DNA of 64,000 nucleotides from an uncultured bacterium (GCA_949282195.1 CASDOW010000002.1:86049-150048), one strand, 5' to 3'; counted from the first letter of the stretch, positions 9,357 to 19,015 are shown. Numbers and translations: made by a program. The notes: generated by a model not told the origin, from the letters alone.

Positions 9357-9578
9357 TTATCTTGCTATTCTGAAGTTAATCATTGCTTTGTGGTTAACTG
9401 CGATTAATTCCATTGAATTCCAGAATTCGTTTGGTTGAATAGCTGATTTAGTGTTGTCTAGGTTTACAGTTACTTTTGATGAATAAAGTTCTGCTAATTT
9501 TTTATCGAAATCTTCAGTAATTTTCAGTTTTTGTTTATTTCTTTACAAAACTTTACATAAATTTTTTACCAAATTCAT
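9357..9578 (-). pseudogene. Small reading frame interrupted by an in-frame stop
   Basis: Starting from an ATG at 9578, 15 bases after the enolase stop, the frame encodes MNLVKNLCKVL, then TAA at 9543-9545. It stays open in the same frame for 61 more codons to TAA at 9357-9359. The downstream part has protein-like composition (for example LAELYSSKVTVNLDNTKSA and NEFWNSMELIAVNHKAM) and codon use like the surrounding genes. No ATG or GTG lies near its beginning. It could be a decayed gene, a gene with a sequencing error in codon 12, or a protein started at a rare codon such as ATT. I do not recognise the family. Confidence 0.4.
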
Positions 9579-9595
9579 CTTTGATTTTATAGCAT

Positions 9596-10873
9596 TTAGG
9601 AGTGCTTTGAAAAAAATTCTCTACCAAGATACTTGGCACTGCAGCCTAAAACACTTTCGATATATAAAAGCCTATTATATTTCATTGTTCTTTCGCTTCG
9701 AGACAGAGAACCCGTTTTAATAAAACCCGAATTTAATCCAACTGCTAAATCTGAAATAAATGTGCTTTCTGTTTCACCTGAACGATGAGAAATGATTGTT
9801 TTATAATTATTTCTTTTAGCTAAATCCACACACTCAAGGGTTTTAGTTAATGTACCTATTTGATTTAGTTTTATTAAAATTGAATTTGCTGCATTATTTT
9901 CAATTCCGTTTTTTAATAACTCAGAATTTGTCACAAAAAAATCGTCACCAACAAGCATAACTTTTTTATTTAAAATTTGCGTTAATTTTATCCAAGATAA
10001 AAAATCATCTTGCGCTAAACCGTCTTCAATTGAAACAATAGGGTAATTTTCACATAAATCTTTTAAATAATCTATCATTTCATCGCTTGTTAGGCTTTTA
10101 TTTTCAAAGTTGTATTTTCCGTCTTTATAAAATTCGCTCGCTGCAACATCAAGCGCAATTTTAATATTATCTGTTGAATATCCTGCTTCAAAAATGGCGT
10201 CTAAAATTATTTCCAAGGCTTCTTTATTGCTTTTCAATTGAGGTGCAAATCCGCCTTCATCACCAACATTTGTTGATAAATTTTTGCTTTTTAAAATATT
10301 TTTTAAAGCATTAAACACTTCAAGAGAAATTCTTATTGCTTCAGAAAAACTCGCAACACCATAAGGTACAATCATAAATTCTTGAAAATCAAGCTCATTA
10401 TTAGCATGTGCTCCGCCATTTAAAATATTAATAAAAGGAATGGGCATAGTTAGGGAATTAATTCCGCCTAAATATTGAAATAATTCAAGATTAAAAGCTT
10501 TGCTTGCAGCAGCACAAACTGCCAAAGACACAGCTAAAACAGAATTAGCTCCAAGATTGGAAAGATTTTTTGTATTATCTATTTCAAGCATAATATTATC
10601 AATCTCAAACTGATTAAAAGGGGATTTATTAATTAACATTGGAGCAATAACATTATTAACATTATCAACCGCTTTTAGTACACTTTTTGAATACAAAAAA
10701 TCAGGATTATTATCCCTTAATTCTAAGGCTTCATTAATTCCAACCGAAGCCCCCGAAGGAACCGATTGAATTGCTTTTATTCCGTTATTCAGTTCTACAC
10801 GCGCGCAAACCGTAGGAACTGCACGCGAATCAATAATTTGCCAAGCTTTTATATCTTTAATTAAAATTGCCAT
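9596..10873 (-). CDS. eno: Enolase
   Basis: The 425-residue enzyme interconverts 2-phosphoglycerate and phosphoenolpyruvate in glycolysis. Visible active-site elements are NGGAHANNELDFQEFM, GDEGGFAP, IALDVAASE (metal Asp), SIEDGLAQDD (metal Glu), LVGDDFF (metal Asp), LIKLNQIGT (catalytic Lys) and SHRSGETE. The length is normal. The otherwise nearly invariant N-terminal DSRGNPTVEV reads DSRAVPTVCARV, and the usual IKTGAPCRSER reads IKTGSLSRSER, so it is a divergent enolase that keeps the catalytic residues I can identify. It follows flgC by 51 bases on the same strand and may share the flagellar transcript. Confidence 0.93.
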   Translation of the reverse strand: MAILIKDIKAWQIIDSRAVPTVCARVELNNGIKAIQSVPSGASVGINEALELRDNNPDFLYSKSVLKAVDNVNNVIAPMLINKSPFNQFEIDNIMLEIDNTKNLSNLGANSVLAVSLAVCAAASKAFNLELFQYLGGINSLTMPIPFINILNGGAHANNELDFQEFMIVPYGVASFSEAIRISLEVFNALKNILKSKNLSTNVGDEGGFAPQLKSNKEALEIILDAIFEAGYSTDNIKIALDVAASEFYKDGKYNFENKSLTSDEMIDYLKDLCENYPIVSIEDGLAQDDFLSWIKLTQILNKKVMLVGDDFFVTNSELLKNGIENNAANSILIKLNQIGTLTKTLECVDLAKRNNYKTIISHRSGETESTFISDLAVGLNSGFIKTGSLSRSERTMKYNRLLYIESVLGCSAKYLGREFFSKHS

Positions 10874-10924
10874 AAGAACATCTTATGGCAATTTAATAAA
10901 AATTTAATTACACTATAGACTAAA

Positions 10925-11353
10925 CTATTTACCGATTTCCAAAGAAGCAACTGCCATTGCTTTTGATATGGTCATCACGCCCAAAGACGCTTCATAAGCA
11001 CGCTGCGCAATAGTTGCATCTGCAATATCAACCATAGCATTAGTGTTTGATGTTCTTATATATCCGTTTTCATCTGCATCAGGGTGCCCCGGCTTATATA
11101 TTTTAGCTCCCGGAGTAGGATCTTCAACTATACCGTCAAAATTTACACCCCCAAGGTTAGAAGAAGCAGCACCCATGCCCATTGAAGACAATACCGTTGC
11201 AAAACTTTGGTCTTGATTAGATGAAATCAATGGAATTTTTCTTGTATAGTTTGGGGTGTCAATATTTGCGATATTTTTAGCAGCTATTTCAACACGTTTT
11301 CCATGGACAGCCAAGCCCTCGCGCCCTATTTGAAATGCATTCATTAAACCCAT
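10925..11353 (-). CDS. flgC: Flagellar basal-body rod protein FlgC
   Basis: The 142-residue protein has the FlgC N-terminus (AFQIGREGLAVHGKRVEIAA with the rod-family KNIANIDTPNY), a central KPGHPDADENGYIRTSN segment that is highly typical of FlgC, and the C-terminal ADATIAQRAYEASLGVM helix. FlgC is part of the proximal rod that joins the MS ring to the distal rod. It follows flgB by 12 bases in the four-gene rod cluster. Confidence 0.92.
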   Translation of the reverse strand: MGLMNAFQIGREGLAVHGKRVEIAAKNIANIDTPNYTRKIPLISSNQDQSFATVLSSMGMGAASSNLGGVNFDGIVEDPTPGAKIYKPGHPDADENGYIRTSNTNAMVDIADATIAQRAYEASLGVMTISKAMAVASLEIGK

Positions 11354-11365
11354 AATCTAATCTCC

Positions 11366-11728
11366 TTAACCGTTAGCTGAAACATTCATAGCGGTTTTAA
11401 TTTCTGTAATTGTGCTGGACAATTGACGAACAGCAACATTATAAAGCAGATAATTTTCCTGCATTAAAGATAGTTCGTCTTCAGTGCTTATGTTTTCGCT
11501 TTGAGAATTAAAGCTTGCAATAGGCGCTGAACCATATTTATCAATTAATTTGCTCTCAAGATTAGAAGAAACTCCGCTATTTAAATATTGAGAAAAATCA
11601 ACGTCTTTTCTTCTGTAACCTTTTGTATGCATATTGGCAATATTATCAGACAAGCACTCTTGTCTTTGAGAAACCAAATCAAGCATTTGCTGTGGTTTAT
11701 TTAATAAATTTAAAGGTAATAATCCCAT
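11366..11728 (-). CDS. flgB: Flagellar basal-body rod protein FlgB
   Basis: The 120-residue protein carries the rod-protein N-terminal motif CLSDNIANMHTKGYRRKDVDF and a C-terminal helix with ELSLMQENYLLYNVAVRQL, as expected for FlgB, a proximal rod subunit exported by the flagellar type III apparatus. It lies directly upstream of flgC, the usual order. It is slightly shorter than typical FlgB because the central loop is compact. Confidence 0.88.
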   Translation of the reverse strand: MGLLPLNLLNKPQQMLDLVSQRQECLSDNIANMHTKGYRRKDVDFSQYLNSGVSSNLESKLIDKYGSAPIASFNSQSENISTEDELSLMQENYLLYNVAVRQLSSTITEIKTAMNVSANG

Positions 11729-11746
11729 AATTTAATTCCTTATGCA

Positions 11747-12463
11747 TTATTCTGTAATATTAATAGCTTGTTGATACATCTGGTCAACCGCCTTCATTAA
11801 TGATGTTGTCGCAAGGATTGAAGCGTTAATTCTTGATACCATGTATACTTCAGATAAAACATCCAAATTAGAACGCTCTACCCCGTATTGTTTTATTCCC
11901 TTATGATCCTCAATTAATTTCATAGCGCCGGCATTTTCTGTTGCTATAAATTCATTACCCCCAACATCTTTTAAACCTTCAGGGTTTTGAAATTGCACAA
12001 CAGGAATTGTACCTGAATATTCAGGCTCATCTTGCAATCTTTTATATGTAAAAACATCTCCGTTTTCTTTTATTTCTATCTTTTCAGCCGTAGAATCGAT
12101 AATTATTCCCGAACCGACTAAATCGCCTGTTTTTGTAATTAAATAACCGTCTTTATTTACTGTAAAAGCACCGTCCCTTGTATATCTTATTTCCCCTTGA
12201 GGAGTTGTAACAGGAATATACCCGGGACATTGAAGAGCGATATCAAGAGGGTTGTTTGTTATTAAATATTCACCTGTTCTTGTATCAGTTCTTTCAACGC
12301 CATGGACAGAACCGTCTGCATCAATCACATCCTCAAATCTGACTGCTTTATATCCGTTAGTTTGAATATTTGCAATATTTTGGGTAGCATAAGCCAATCT
12401 GTCAAATTCAACAGTTAAATTAGTGGAAGCTTTTCTTACCATACCTTGTAGATTATAAGCCAT
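11747..12463 (-). CDS. flgG: Flagellar rod/hook-basal body protein, FlgG-like
   Basis: The 238-residue protein shows the FlgE/F/G layout: an N-terminal helix with TQNIANIQTNGYKAVRFEDV, a central beta region with NPLDIALQCPGYIPV and IRYTRDGAFTVNKDGYLIT, and a C-terminal YGVERSNLDVLSEVYMV helix. FlgG forms the distal rod. It is shorter than the usual roughly 260 residues and lies 10 bases after a second protein of the same family. Which of the two is FlgG and which FlgF is uncertain. Confidence 0.7.
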   Translation of the reverse strand: MAYNLQGMVRKASTNLTVEFDRLAYATQNIANIQTNGYKAVRFEDVIDADGSVHGVERTDTRTGEYLITNNPLDIALQCPGYIPVTTPQGEIRYTRDGAFTVNKDGYLITKTGDLVGSGIIIDSTAEKIEIKENGDVFTYKRLQDEPEYSGTIPVVQFQNPEGLKDVGGNEFIATENAGAMKLIEDHKGIKQYGVERSNLDVLSEVYMVSRINASILATTSLMKAVDQMYQQAINITE

Positions 12464-12473
12464 ATATTACCCT

Positions 12474-13172
12474 TTATACTTGTCCTAGTCTTGAAATTGC
12501 GGTTGATAATTTTGAATTTTGCATACGAAACATTTGCCTATTTGCTTCAAAACTTCTTTTATAATTAGCCATTTCAATATATTCTTTTTCTAATGATACA
12601 TTGGAAGCTTCAACATAACCTTGTCTGACGCAATTTGAATTAATTCTCTCGCCTTCAGAAGAAACAACGCCAATAGTTCCTGCGGTTAATAGCCCTCTTT
12701 TTTCATTATCAAAAACACCGACTTTGCCGTCTAAACCAATTGTAATTTTACTGATATCATCAGGAACAACAGGCAGAACAATCGGAAAACCCGTTGAAGA
12801 TAGAACTTTTTGGTTTGTTTGAGTTAATAATTCACCTTGCTTATTAATTTGAAATCTGCCGTCACGAGTTAATTCAACGCTTCCGTCTGAATTTAAGACT
12901 TGAAAATAGCCTTTATCTGATAACGCTAAATCAAGAGGTCTTTGAGTCATAACCAATCTGCCTGCTTGCGTATCAACACTGTGTGACAATGCGCCGACAC
13001 CCATATATTCAGCAAAAGAAGAAATAACCGCTTCTTTTCTTTGATAACCAATTTTATCAAAACCGACAACATTTTCACCGAATATACCCATAACATCCAT
13101 TTCTAATTGCATAGCATTAATGGATTGAGCAATTCCTGATGCATCAAAGTTTATTCCTGCAGCCAGTTTCAT
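12474..13172 (-). CDS. Flagellar rod protein of the FlgF/FlgG family, divergent N-terminus
   Basis: The 232-residue protein has the family's central signature (RPLDLALSDKGYFQVL, VELTRDGRFQINKQGELLT) and the C-terminal GYVEASNVSLEKEYIEMANY helix that packs the rod. The N-terminal motif that normally reads N-N-[IL]-A-N-x-x-T-x-G-[FY] is altered to GENVVGFDKIGYQRKE, so the packing end is unusual. It is the first gene of the rod cluster and has an AAGGAG site about 7 bases upstream of its ATG. It is probably the proximal FlgF counterpart. Confidence 0.7.
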   Translation of the reverse strand: MKLAAGINFDASGIAQSINAMQLEMDVMGIFGENVVGFDKIGYQRKEAVISSFAEYMGVGALSHSVDTQAGRLVMTQRPLDLALSDKGYFQVLNSDGSVELTRDGRFQINKQGELLTQTNQKVLSSTGFPIVLPVVPDDISKITIGLDGKVGVFDNEKRGLLTAGTIGVVSSEGERINSNCVRQGYVEASNVSLEKEYIEMANYKRSFEANRQMFRMQNSKLSTAISRLGQV

Positions 13173-13290
13173 TGTGTACTCCTTTTTTATAGGTTAACGA
13201 CCTTTTAGATTGAAACTTCATAGAAAACAAGAAAAATACTCTATATATATTAGAGATAAGAATTTTTTTATTAAAGTCAACAGCATTTTA

Positions 13291-13319
13291 TTGAATAATG
13301 TTAAAAAATAAAATATAAT
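13291..13319 (+). promoter_or_regulatory. Sigma70-type promoter, probably leaderless
   Basis: TTGAAT at 13291-13296 and TATAAT at 13314-13319 have a 17-base spacer. The ATG of the TPR gene is only six bases beyond the -10 element and has no Shine-Dalgarno site, so the message probably begins at the start codon. Confidence 0.6.
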
Positions 13320-13325
13320 AAACCT

Positions 13326-14993
13326 ATGGAAGAAAATAAAGAAAAAATTGAATTAATTAAAAAATCCTTTGAACTTAAACACATAAAAAAATACAAAGAA
13401 GCATTGGAGTTATTATATAAAGCGCTTGAATATGACGACGTTAAGCAAGATAATGTCGAATTACTTTCGCAAATCGGAGATTTACATATAAAATTAAAAA
13501 ACTATGATAGAGCACTTGATGAATTTCAAAAAGCACTTGCCATAAATAAACGCCACCAATACAGTATACAAAAATGTTATGACATTTATTATGAAACAAA
13601 TAAATTAAATAAAGCACTAAATATTGCTCAAAAAATGTGTGAAGAAAATAAAACTCCGCACAGCTATTACAATTATTTTAAAGTATTAATCAAACTCGAT
13701 AAAGCACAAGATGCAATTGAAGTTTTCAATTCATTACCCGATGAAATAAAATTAGATTCAGACATTTTATATTTAATATCTACAATAAGCAGCGGTGTAA
13801 AAAAGAAAATCCTGCTTGAAAGAATTCTTTCAATAAATGCGTACAATGTTAATGCAAATCTTGATTTAGCGGCAATTGAATTTGAAAGCGGAAATTATTC
13901 AAAAGTAATTCAATATTGCTTAAATATAGAAGAAGACAACCCAATGGCACTGTATTATTTAGCAATGGTTGAAAGCAAAAATAAAAACTATACAAAGGCA
14001 ATTGATTTATTTACAAATGCCATAAAAATAGATAATGACACCCATGATTTTTATTATGACCTTGCAAAAGCATATTGCGACATAGCTTGGTTTGACGAAG
14101 CATTATGCTCGCTAAAAAAATCAATTAATCTTGATTTAGCAAGAAACAACAATAATAACTTGGATGAAAAATATTTTCTTATAGGTTGGATTTTAATTAA
14201 ACAAAATAAACTACAAAAAGCACTTTTAAATTTAAACTTAGTAGACAAATCATCTAAAATGTATGAAAGCGCGCAAATACTAATTCAAATCATAAACTTA
14301 AAATCTATGAACCTTTCATCCGCCAAAAAACGTCTTGAAGAATATTACGAAAAAGACAAAGATAACACAATTCTTCTCGATACTTTGGCTAATGTATATA
14401 AGGAATTAAAACTATACAAACAAGCAATTAAAATCTATTCGGACGCGCTGAAAATAAATCCTAATTCAATATACTACACACTTGAAATCATTGATTTATT
14501 GATTGACGAAAAAGAATATGATAAAGCAATTGAAATGATTGAAAAATTTAGCGAAAAATATCAAAATTGCGCTAATATATATAATTCACTGGCAAGAGTT
14601 TATTACCGATTACATGATTTAGATAATGCACTTAACGCAATCAATAAATACTTGGAATTAGACAACAATAACTCTGAAGCTTTTTATTTCAGAGGTTTAA
14701 TATTAAACGATTTAGCTCAATATGAAGATGCGAGAAGCTCAATTTATAACGCAATAAAGCTAAATCCGAATATAGCTAAATACTATAGCCAAATGGCAAG
14801 AAGCTATCAAAATTTAAAAGAATATAAAAATGCGCTCTTATATTCAAAAGAAGCTGTTGAAATTGACCCCAATGAAATCAACTACAAAAAACAAGCTTAC
14901 GAAATATCTTTATTAATTGGCGACAAAAGCCAAATTGAGATGTATAAAAACCAGCTCGAAAGAAGCGAAAAGATTTTAAAAATGAACAGATAA
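13326..14993 (+). CDS. Tetratricopeptide-repeat protein
   Basis: The 555-residue protein is almost wholly built of TPR-like helical pairs. About a dozen are visible, with the usual W/Y-A-x-A spacing, for example YDRALDEFQKALAINKRH, YTKAIDLFTNAIKIDND, YKQAIKIYSDALKINPNS and LDNALNAINKYLELDNNN. There is no signal peptide or membrane segment, so it is a cytoplasmic scaffold that binds other proteins. The partner is unknown. It is divergent from the flagellar rod cluster, which hints at but does not show a motility link. Confidence 0.88.
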   Translation: MEENKEKIELIKKSFELKHIKKYKEALELLYKALEYDDVKQDNVELLSQIGDLHIKLKNYDRALDEFQKALAINKRHQYSIQKCYDIYYETNKLNKALNIAQKMCEENKTPHSYYNYFKVLIKLDKAQDAIEVFNSLPDEIKLDSDILYLISTISSGVKKKILLERILSINAYNVNANLDLAAIEFESGNYSKVIQYCLNIEEDNPMALYYLAMVESKNKNYTKAIDLFTNAIKIDNDTHDFYYDLAKAYCDIAWFDEALCSLKKSINLDLARNNNNNLDEKYFLIGWILIKQNKLQKALLNLNLVDKSSKMYESAQILIQIINLKSMNLSSAKKRLEEYYEKDKDNTILLDTLANVYKELKLYKQAIKIYSDALKINPNSIYYTLEIIDLLIDEKEYDKAIEMIEKFSEKYQNCANIYNSLARVYYRLHDLDNALNAINKYLELDNNNSEAFYFRGLILNDLAQYEDARSSIYNAIKLNPNIAKYYSQMARSYQNLKEYKNALLYSKEAVEIDPNEINYKKQAYEISLLIGDKSQIEMYKNQLERSEKILKMNR

Positions 14994-15235
14994 ATTAAGG
15001 TAAAAAAAGGGAGGTTATCAAAACCCCCATTTCCCCATTAAAAATTTTCTTCTCAATCTATTAACATATTCAACTATAATATTATTTTAAACTAAAAAAA
15101 CCCTATTTGGCAAATTAGTTAACCATATTATAATTCTACACTTGTAATATCTGTCAATCATCCTTTATATAGCGGATTTTAGCCTTTTAAAAAAAGTTTA
15201 CAATTTTAACAATAAAACTAATTTTTATAAAAAAA

Positions 15236-15263
15236 TTGAAAAAATTAACCGAATTATTATAAA
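15236..15263 (+). promoter_or_regulatory. Promoter in the 14994-15269 intergenic stretch
   Basis: TTGAAA at 15236-15241 and TATAAA at 15258-15263 are 16 bases apart, and the next ATG lies six bases after the -10 element without a Shine-Dalgarno site. I see nothing else convincing in the 276-base gap, apart from AT-rich DNA and a weak G-run/C-run pairing just after the TPR gene. Confidence 0.4.
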
Positions 15264-15269
15264 AAAGTC

Positions 15270-16205
15270 ATGACAAATTTTAACCCAATAAATAATAATT
15301 TTAATATACACCAAAATTTTGCAGCTCAAAAAGCGGGTATTGTTCAAAATAATCAAAATCAACAAATAACACAGTTCGGACAAAATCAAACACCTTTACA
15401 AACACAACAGCAAACACCTGAAATCAATCCTAATTTATTAATTAATTATGAAGCTGTAAAAATGACAAACGAACAGGTTTTAAAATACCTTTTAAGCATG
15501 CTTGATATGCCCTCTTCAATAGATAAATTTATCTCAAATCTTAATAACCCAAAAAATCAAGATAAAATTGCCAAACTTTTAGTTGAAAATCTTTTAAATA
15601 TTAAAGGCTTAAACGAATTTCTAAATCAAAATTCAACAAATGCAATAAATAAACTCTTAAATGTCATAACAACAACCCTAAAACAAGGCAGAGAAGATAT
15701 ATCACAATTAAAAGAAATGCTGAATATATTAACATCAATTCAACAATCAAGCACACTCAATACAAATACCTTAAAAGAACTTCTGCTTTTATATATACCC
15801 TTAAATATTCCTGTTTTTGATAAACAAAATGAATTAAAAAACATAGAAGATGAAGAATTAAAAATAATAAAATCATCAACGCTGTCAATAATGCTTGAAA
15901 CAATAAATTTTTCAAATGTTCTTTGCTCAATTAATTCAAATGACACTCAAATATTTTTAGATGTTTATTCAGGAGAATTTTTCCCGTTTGAAAAATTCAA
16001 AAAAATAACGGACCTATTGGCGCAAAACGCCAATCTAAACTTGTCTTTTGATTTTAAAATTATCAAATCAAGCACAAAAGAAAACTTAATTCAAAACTTT
16101 AAAGTTAATTCTAAAGGAAACATTCCTCTTAACGTTCTGCTTTTAGCACATATGATAATAAAAACGATATTTAAATTAGACAATGATTATAATTTAGCTA
16201 TTTAA
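15270..16205 (+). CDS. Gln/Asn-rich protein, possibly FliK-like hook-length control protein
   Basis: The 311-residue protein has an Asn/Gln-rich disordered N-terminus (residues 1-55), a helical middle with repeated Leu and Asn, and a folded C-terminal part. There LLLYIPLNIPVFDK, a SIMLETINFSNVLCSIN segment and TQIFLDVYSGEF could correspond to the C-terminal domain of FliK-type proteins, which follow the same order of a disordered region then a small beta/alpha domain. The nearby flagellar rod genes support that reading. The match is by eye only and could be wrong. Its 3' end overlaps the convergent AsmA-like gene by eight bases. Confidence 0.45.
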   Translation: MTNFNPINNNFNIHQNFAAQKAGIVQNNQNQQITQFGQNQTPLQTQQQTPEINPNLLINYEAVKMTNEQVLKYLLSMLDMPSSIDKFISNLNNPKNQDKIAKLLVENLLNIKGLNEFLNQNSTNAINKLLNVITTTLKQGREDISQLKEMLNILTSIQQSSTLNTNTLKELLLLYIPLNIPVFDKQNELKNIEDEELKIIKSSTLSIMLETINFSNVLCSINSNDTQIFLDVYSGEFFPFEKFKKITDLLAQNANLNLSFDFKIIKSSTKENLIQNFKVNSKGNIPLNVLLLAHMIIKTIFKLDNDYNLAI

Positions 16206-18972
16206 TTTTTTTCAAGCTTGAAATAAAGTTATTATGCTCAACATCACCCTCAACTTGAGTTAAGAATACTTCACTGTCTTTTCTGCCAACAGCAATAGGA
16301 GGTAAATCGATTAATTCTGAAGCATAATAATTTGCGTCATTTCTGGTATTCATTTTAACTTTATTTGCAAGCCTGTTTAAAGATAAATTACGGAAAAATC
16401 CAAATGCCGTCTTTTTGTCGGAAGAAAATCTTGTATAAATCCTTAAAGACGCGTCATGGCGCTCCATGTCAAATCTTCCCCTAATCAAGGCAGATAAAGT
16501 ATCAGAATACGATTTAATATTCATCATAGTTACAACATTATCTTTTAAATGCAATTCACCGGTAATTTTATCAAATTTGCCCTCAGGAATAGAAACAATA
16601 TCCATTATTACTCCGGGGCTAATCATAACAATCGGATTTCTAAATACTGATGCAATTTTTAAAAGATACTCAACCAACCCGATTTTTCCAATTGTGCCAC
16701 TATTAACAATGAACTGGATTTTACCGTTCAATTTAAGCGACTTATCGCTATTAATGTCAATTAGTCCTGACGCTTTTCCTGTAATTTCTTTGTCTAAATT
16801 CAAAAGCACTTTTGCCATTAAATTCGAATCAACATCTTTAACTCCAAGTTTAATAGAATATAAAAGATTAACCAAATCGCAGTTTATATATAATGAAGAA
16901 AAACCTTCAGCTATATCAAACCTGTTTGATTTAACAATTAATATACCTTTTTCATCAAGAGTTAAATTTGCCTTAACATTAGAAAATTCAAGCTCTTTAT
17001 ACTTTCCTTTGTTTACGATAAAATTTGCATCTTTAATTCTTATTAAATTTGTATCAAACATGTAATTATCATCCGCAATTTCATCCGGATTTTCGCTTTG
17101 TACTTCTTTTATTGATGCTTGAGTTTTTGCGCCGTTATTAAAAGAGGCCATAACTCTTTCAATATCTATATTATCCAATTCTAGAGCAAGATTATTAATA
17201 GTAAAAGGAGGTTTTAATTCATTTTTGATTTTGCCTTTAAAAATAAAGGGAATTCTTTTAAATCTGCCGTCTGAATATACCCAAATATTGTCATCGGTCG
17301 TTTTTAAAACTGCATTTTTTACCCACATTCTTTGATAAGGTAAAAATGTTTTACTGATTTTCATATCTGCATCTAAATATGGAATATCATTTTTAAATGC
17401 AATATGCATATTTCCAATCATAGTGCCTTTTACAAATGTTTTTTGCTTTGTAAATATATTTAAAAATTCGCAAGGAATTTCTCTATCAAACCTAAAACCA
17501 AGATTATCTATCTTGCCATTAAGCGCCATTTTGCCGTCTAAAATAACAATAGGTTTTAATTTAACACCGCGTTTTATATCAGAGGCAATATAATAGTTTA
17601 TATTTCTGATTTCAAGATTATTGTTTTCAATATGAAAATCGCCCTTAACAGCTCTATCATAATCAGACAAAGCAGATTTTGTATCTTTTAGTCCAAAGTT
17701 AACCTTTTTTGGAATTTTTGCAAGCCAAGTTATATCCATTATATTGTTTTTAGATTTATAAACTATTGCAGTTTTAAAAGGCTGAGATGTAAATAAAACA
17801 GTGTTATTAATTAACTTAGCAAGATAATCTTTAAAAAATTCATTAGTAACAACAGTATCTACAATCAAATTAGAATCAAATGTTTTATAATAATCTTTAA
17901 TATCACCAAAAATTTTAACGGTATTTAATTTATTTTTACCATAATAACCAATAAAATCTTTGAAGCTGATTTTATCTTTACTAATTACAATTTTACCTTT
18001 TTGAATGTTTATCGGTAAATTTGCCAAATCTTTTATTGAAGCCTTAGCATTAGTTACATTGATATATCCTGATAAATCAGAATTATTTTTCATATTAACA
18101 TCAAAAGAAACATATCCCGAAGGATTAACCAAAGGAGCTAAAAGCTTATCTCCGCCGGCAATTACAACATCAGAGTTGATTATATTAAAGACATCTTTGA
18201 GAAAAAATCTTTTAGACTTAGCATTCAAATTTAAAGTTAAATCCTTCAATAAAAACTCGGAATTTACAAGCAAATCAGACTTGTTTAACAACACTTTTAA
18301 ATTCTGAGTTTGAATTTTATCCTGATAGATTTTTACTTCGTCAACAGACGAACTAACAACATGTAAATATTCTTTATTTCCCTTAAAAACATCCAAGGAC
18401 AAATTAAAAACAAGATTTTTGCAACAATTATCTTCTTCAATTGAAATATCCCTTGAATAAACATCAATCAAGGCATTATTTTGCTTATATGAAACTTCTA
18501 ATTCAGAGAGTTTTATATCGGAATTATAAATATCAATCCTAAAATCAGACGGCTTTTGTTCTTCTTTCTGTTCAAATTTAGGCAAATTTTCAAGCAATTT
18601 GTCTGCCATTATTATTAGAGAATTTGCTTTAAGATAGTTTAATCTAATTTCTTTTTTTAAAATTTTATTATAAGAAATTGAAGCTGAAAAATCATCTAAG
18701 CTTAACAATATTTCGTTATTCTTTGTTAATAAAAATGTATCTACACTGCAATCAAAAACAGGTTTTAAACTTGTTTTAATCTTTGGATTCTCAATAATGA
18801 GCTCCATTTTTAAAATGTCATGGGTAATTTTTTGAATTGATTTAATTGCTATTTTAGAAGTCAATAATTGCGGCAAAATATATAAATAAGAAGATATTAA
18901 AAGCACAAAAAATGCAACCACTGAACTTATAAGGATTAATATTGGCTTTTTATTAAAAAATATTTTTCTCAT
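16198..18972 (-). CDS. AsmA/TamB-like envelope protein
   Basis: The 924-residue protein has one N-terminal membrane helix (residues about 11-33) and a long periplasmic region of repeating amphipathic beta strands (LNYLKANSLIIMADKLLENL, IKLSELEVSYKQN and many like them). A C-terminal AsmA-like part follows, containing GKASGLIDINSDKSLKLNG, GKFDKITGELHLKDNVVTM and SALIRGRFDMERHDASLRIY. Proteins of this type form long grooves that move phospholipids between the inner and outer membranes. This supports a diderm envelope. It is divergent from the WG-repeat gene, only 43 bases away. Confidence 0.75.
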   Translation of the reverse strand: MRKIFFNKKPILILISSVVAFFVLLISSYLYILPQLLTSKIAIKSIQKITHDILKMELIIENPKIKTSLKPVFDCSVDTFLLTKNNEILLSLDDFSASISYNKILKKEIRLNYLKANSLIIMADKLLENLPKFEQKEEQKPSDFRIDIYNSDIKLSELEVSYKQNNALIDVYSRDISIEEDNCCKNLVFNLSLDVFKGNKEYLHVVSSSVDEVKIYQDKIQTQNLKVLLNKSDLLVNSEFLLKDLTLNLNAKSKRFFLKDVFNIINSDVVIAGGDKLLAPLVNPSGYVSFDVNMKNNSDLSGYINVTNAKASIKDLANLPINIQKGKIVISKDKISFKDFIGYYGKNKLNTVKIFGDIKDYYKTFDSNLIVDTVVTNEFFKDYLAKLINNTVLFTSQPFKTAIVYKSKNNIMDITWLAKIPKKVNFGLKDTKSALSDYDRAVKGDFHIENNNLEIRNINYYIASDIKRGVKLKPIVILDGKMALNGKIDNLGFRFDREIPCEFLNIFTKQKTFVKGTMIGNMHIAFKNDIPYLDADMKISKTFLPYQRMWVKNAVLKTTDDNIWVYSDGRFKRIPFIFKGKIKNELKPPFTINNLALELDNIDIERVMASFNNGAKTQASIKEVQSENPDEIADDNYMFDTNLIRIKDANFIVNKGKYKELEFSNVKANLTLDEKGILIVKSNRFDIAEGFSSLYINCDLVNLLYSIKLGVKDVDSNLMAKVLLNLDKEITGKASGLIDINSDKSLKLNGKIQFIVNSGTIGKIGLVEYLLKIASVFRNPIVMISPGVIMDIVSIPEGKFDKITGELHLKDNVVTMMNIKSYSDTLSALIRGRFDMERHDASLRIYTRFSSDKKTAFGFFRNLSLNRLANKVKMNTRNDANYYASELIDLPPIAVGRKDSEVFLTQVEGDVEHNNFISSLKKIK

Positions 18973-19015
18973 ACGAAATAATTATAACATAATCAATTTA
19001 TGATATTATATTCAT

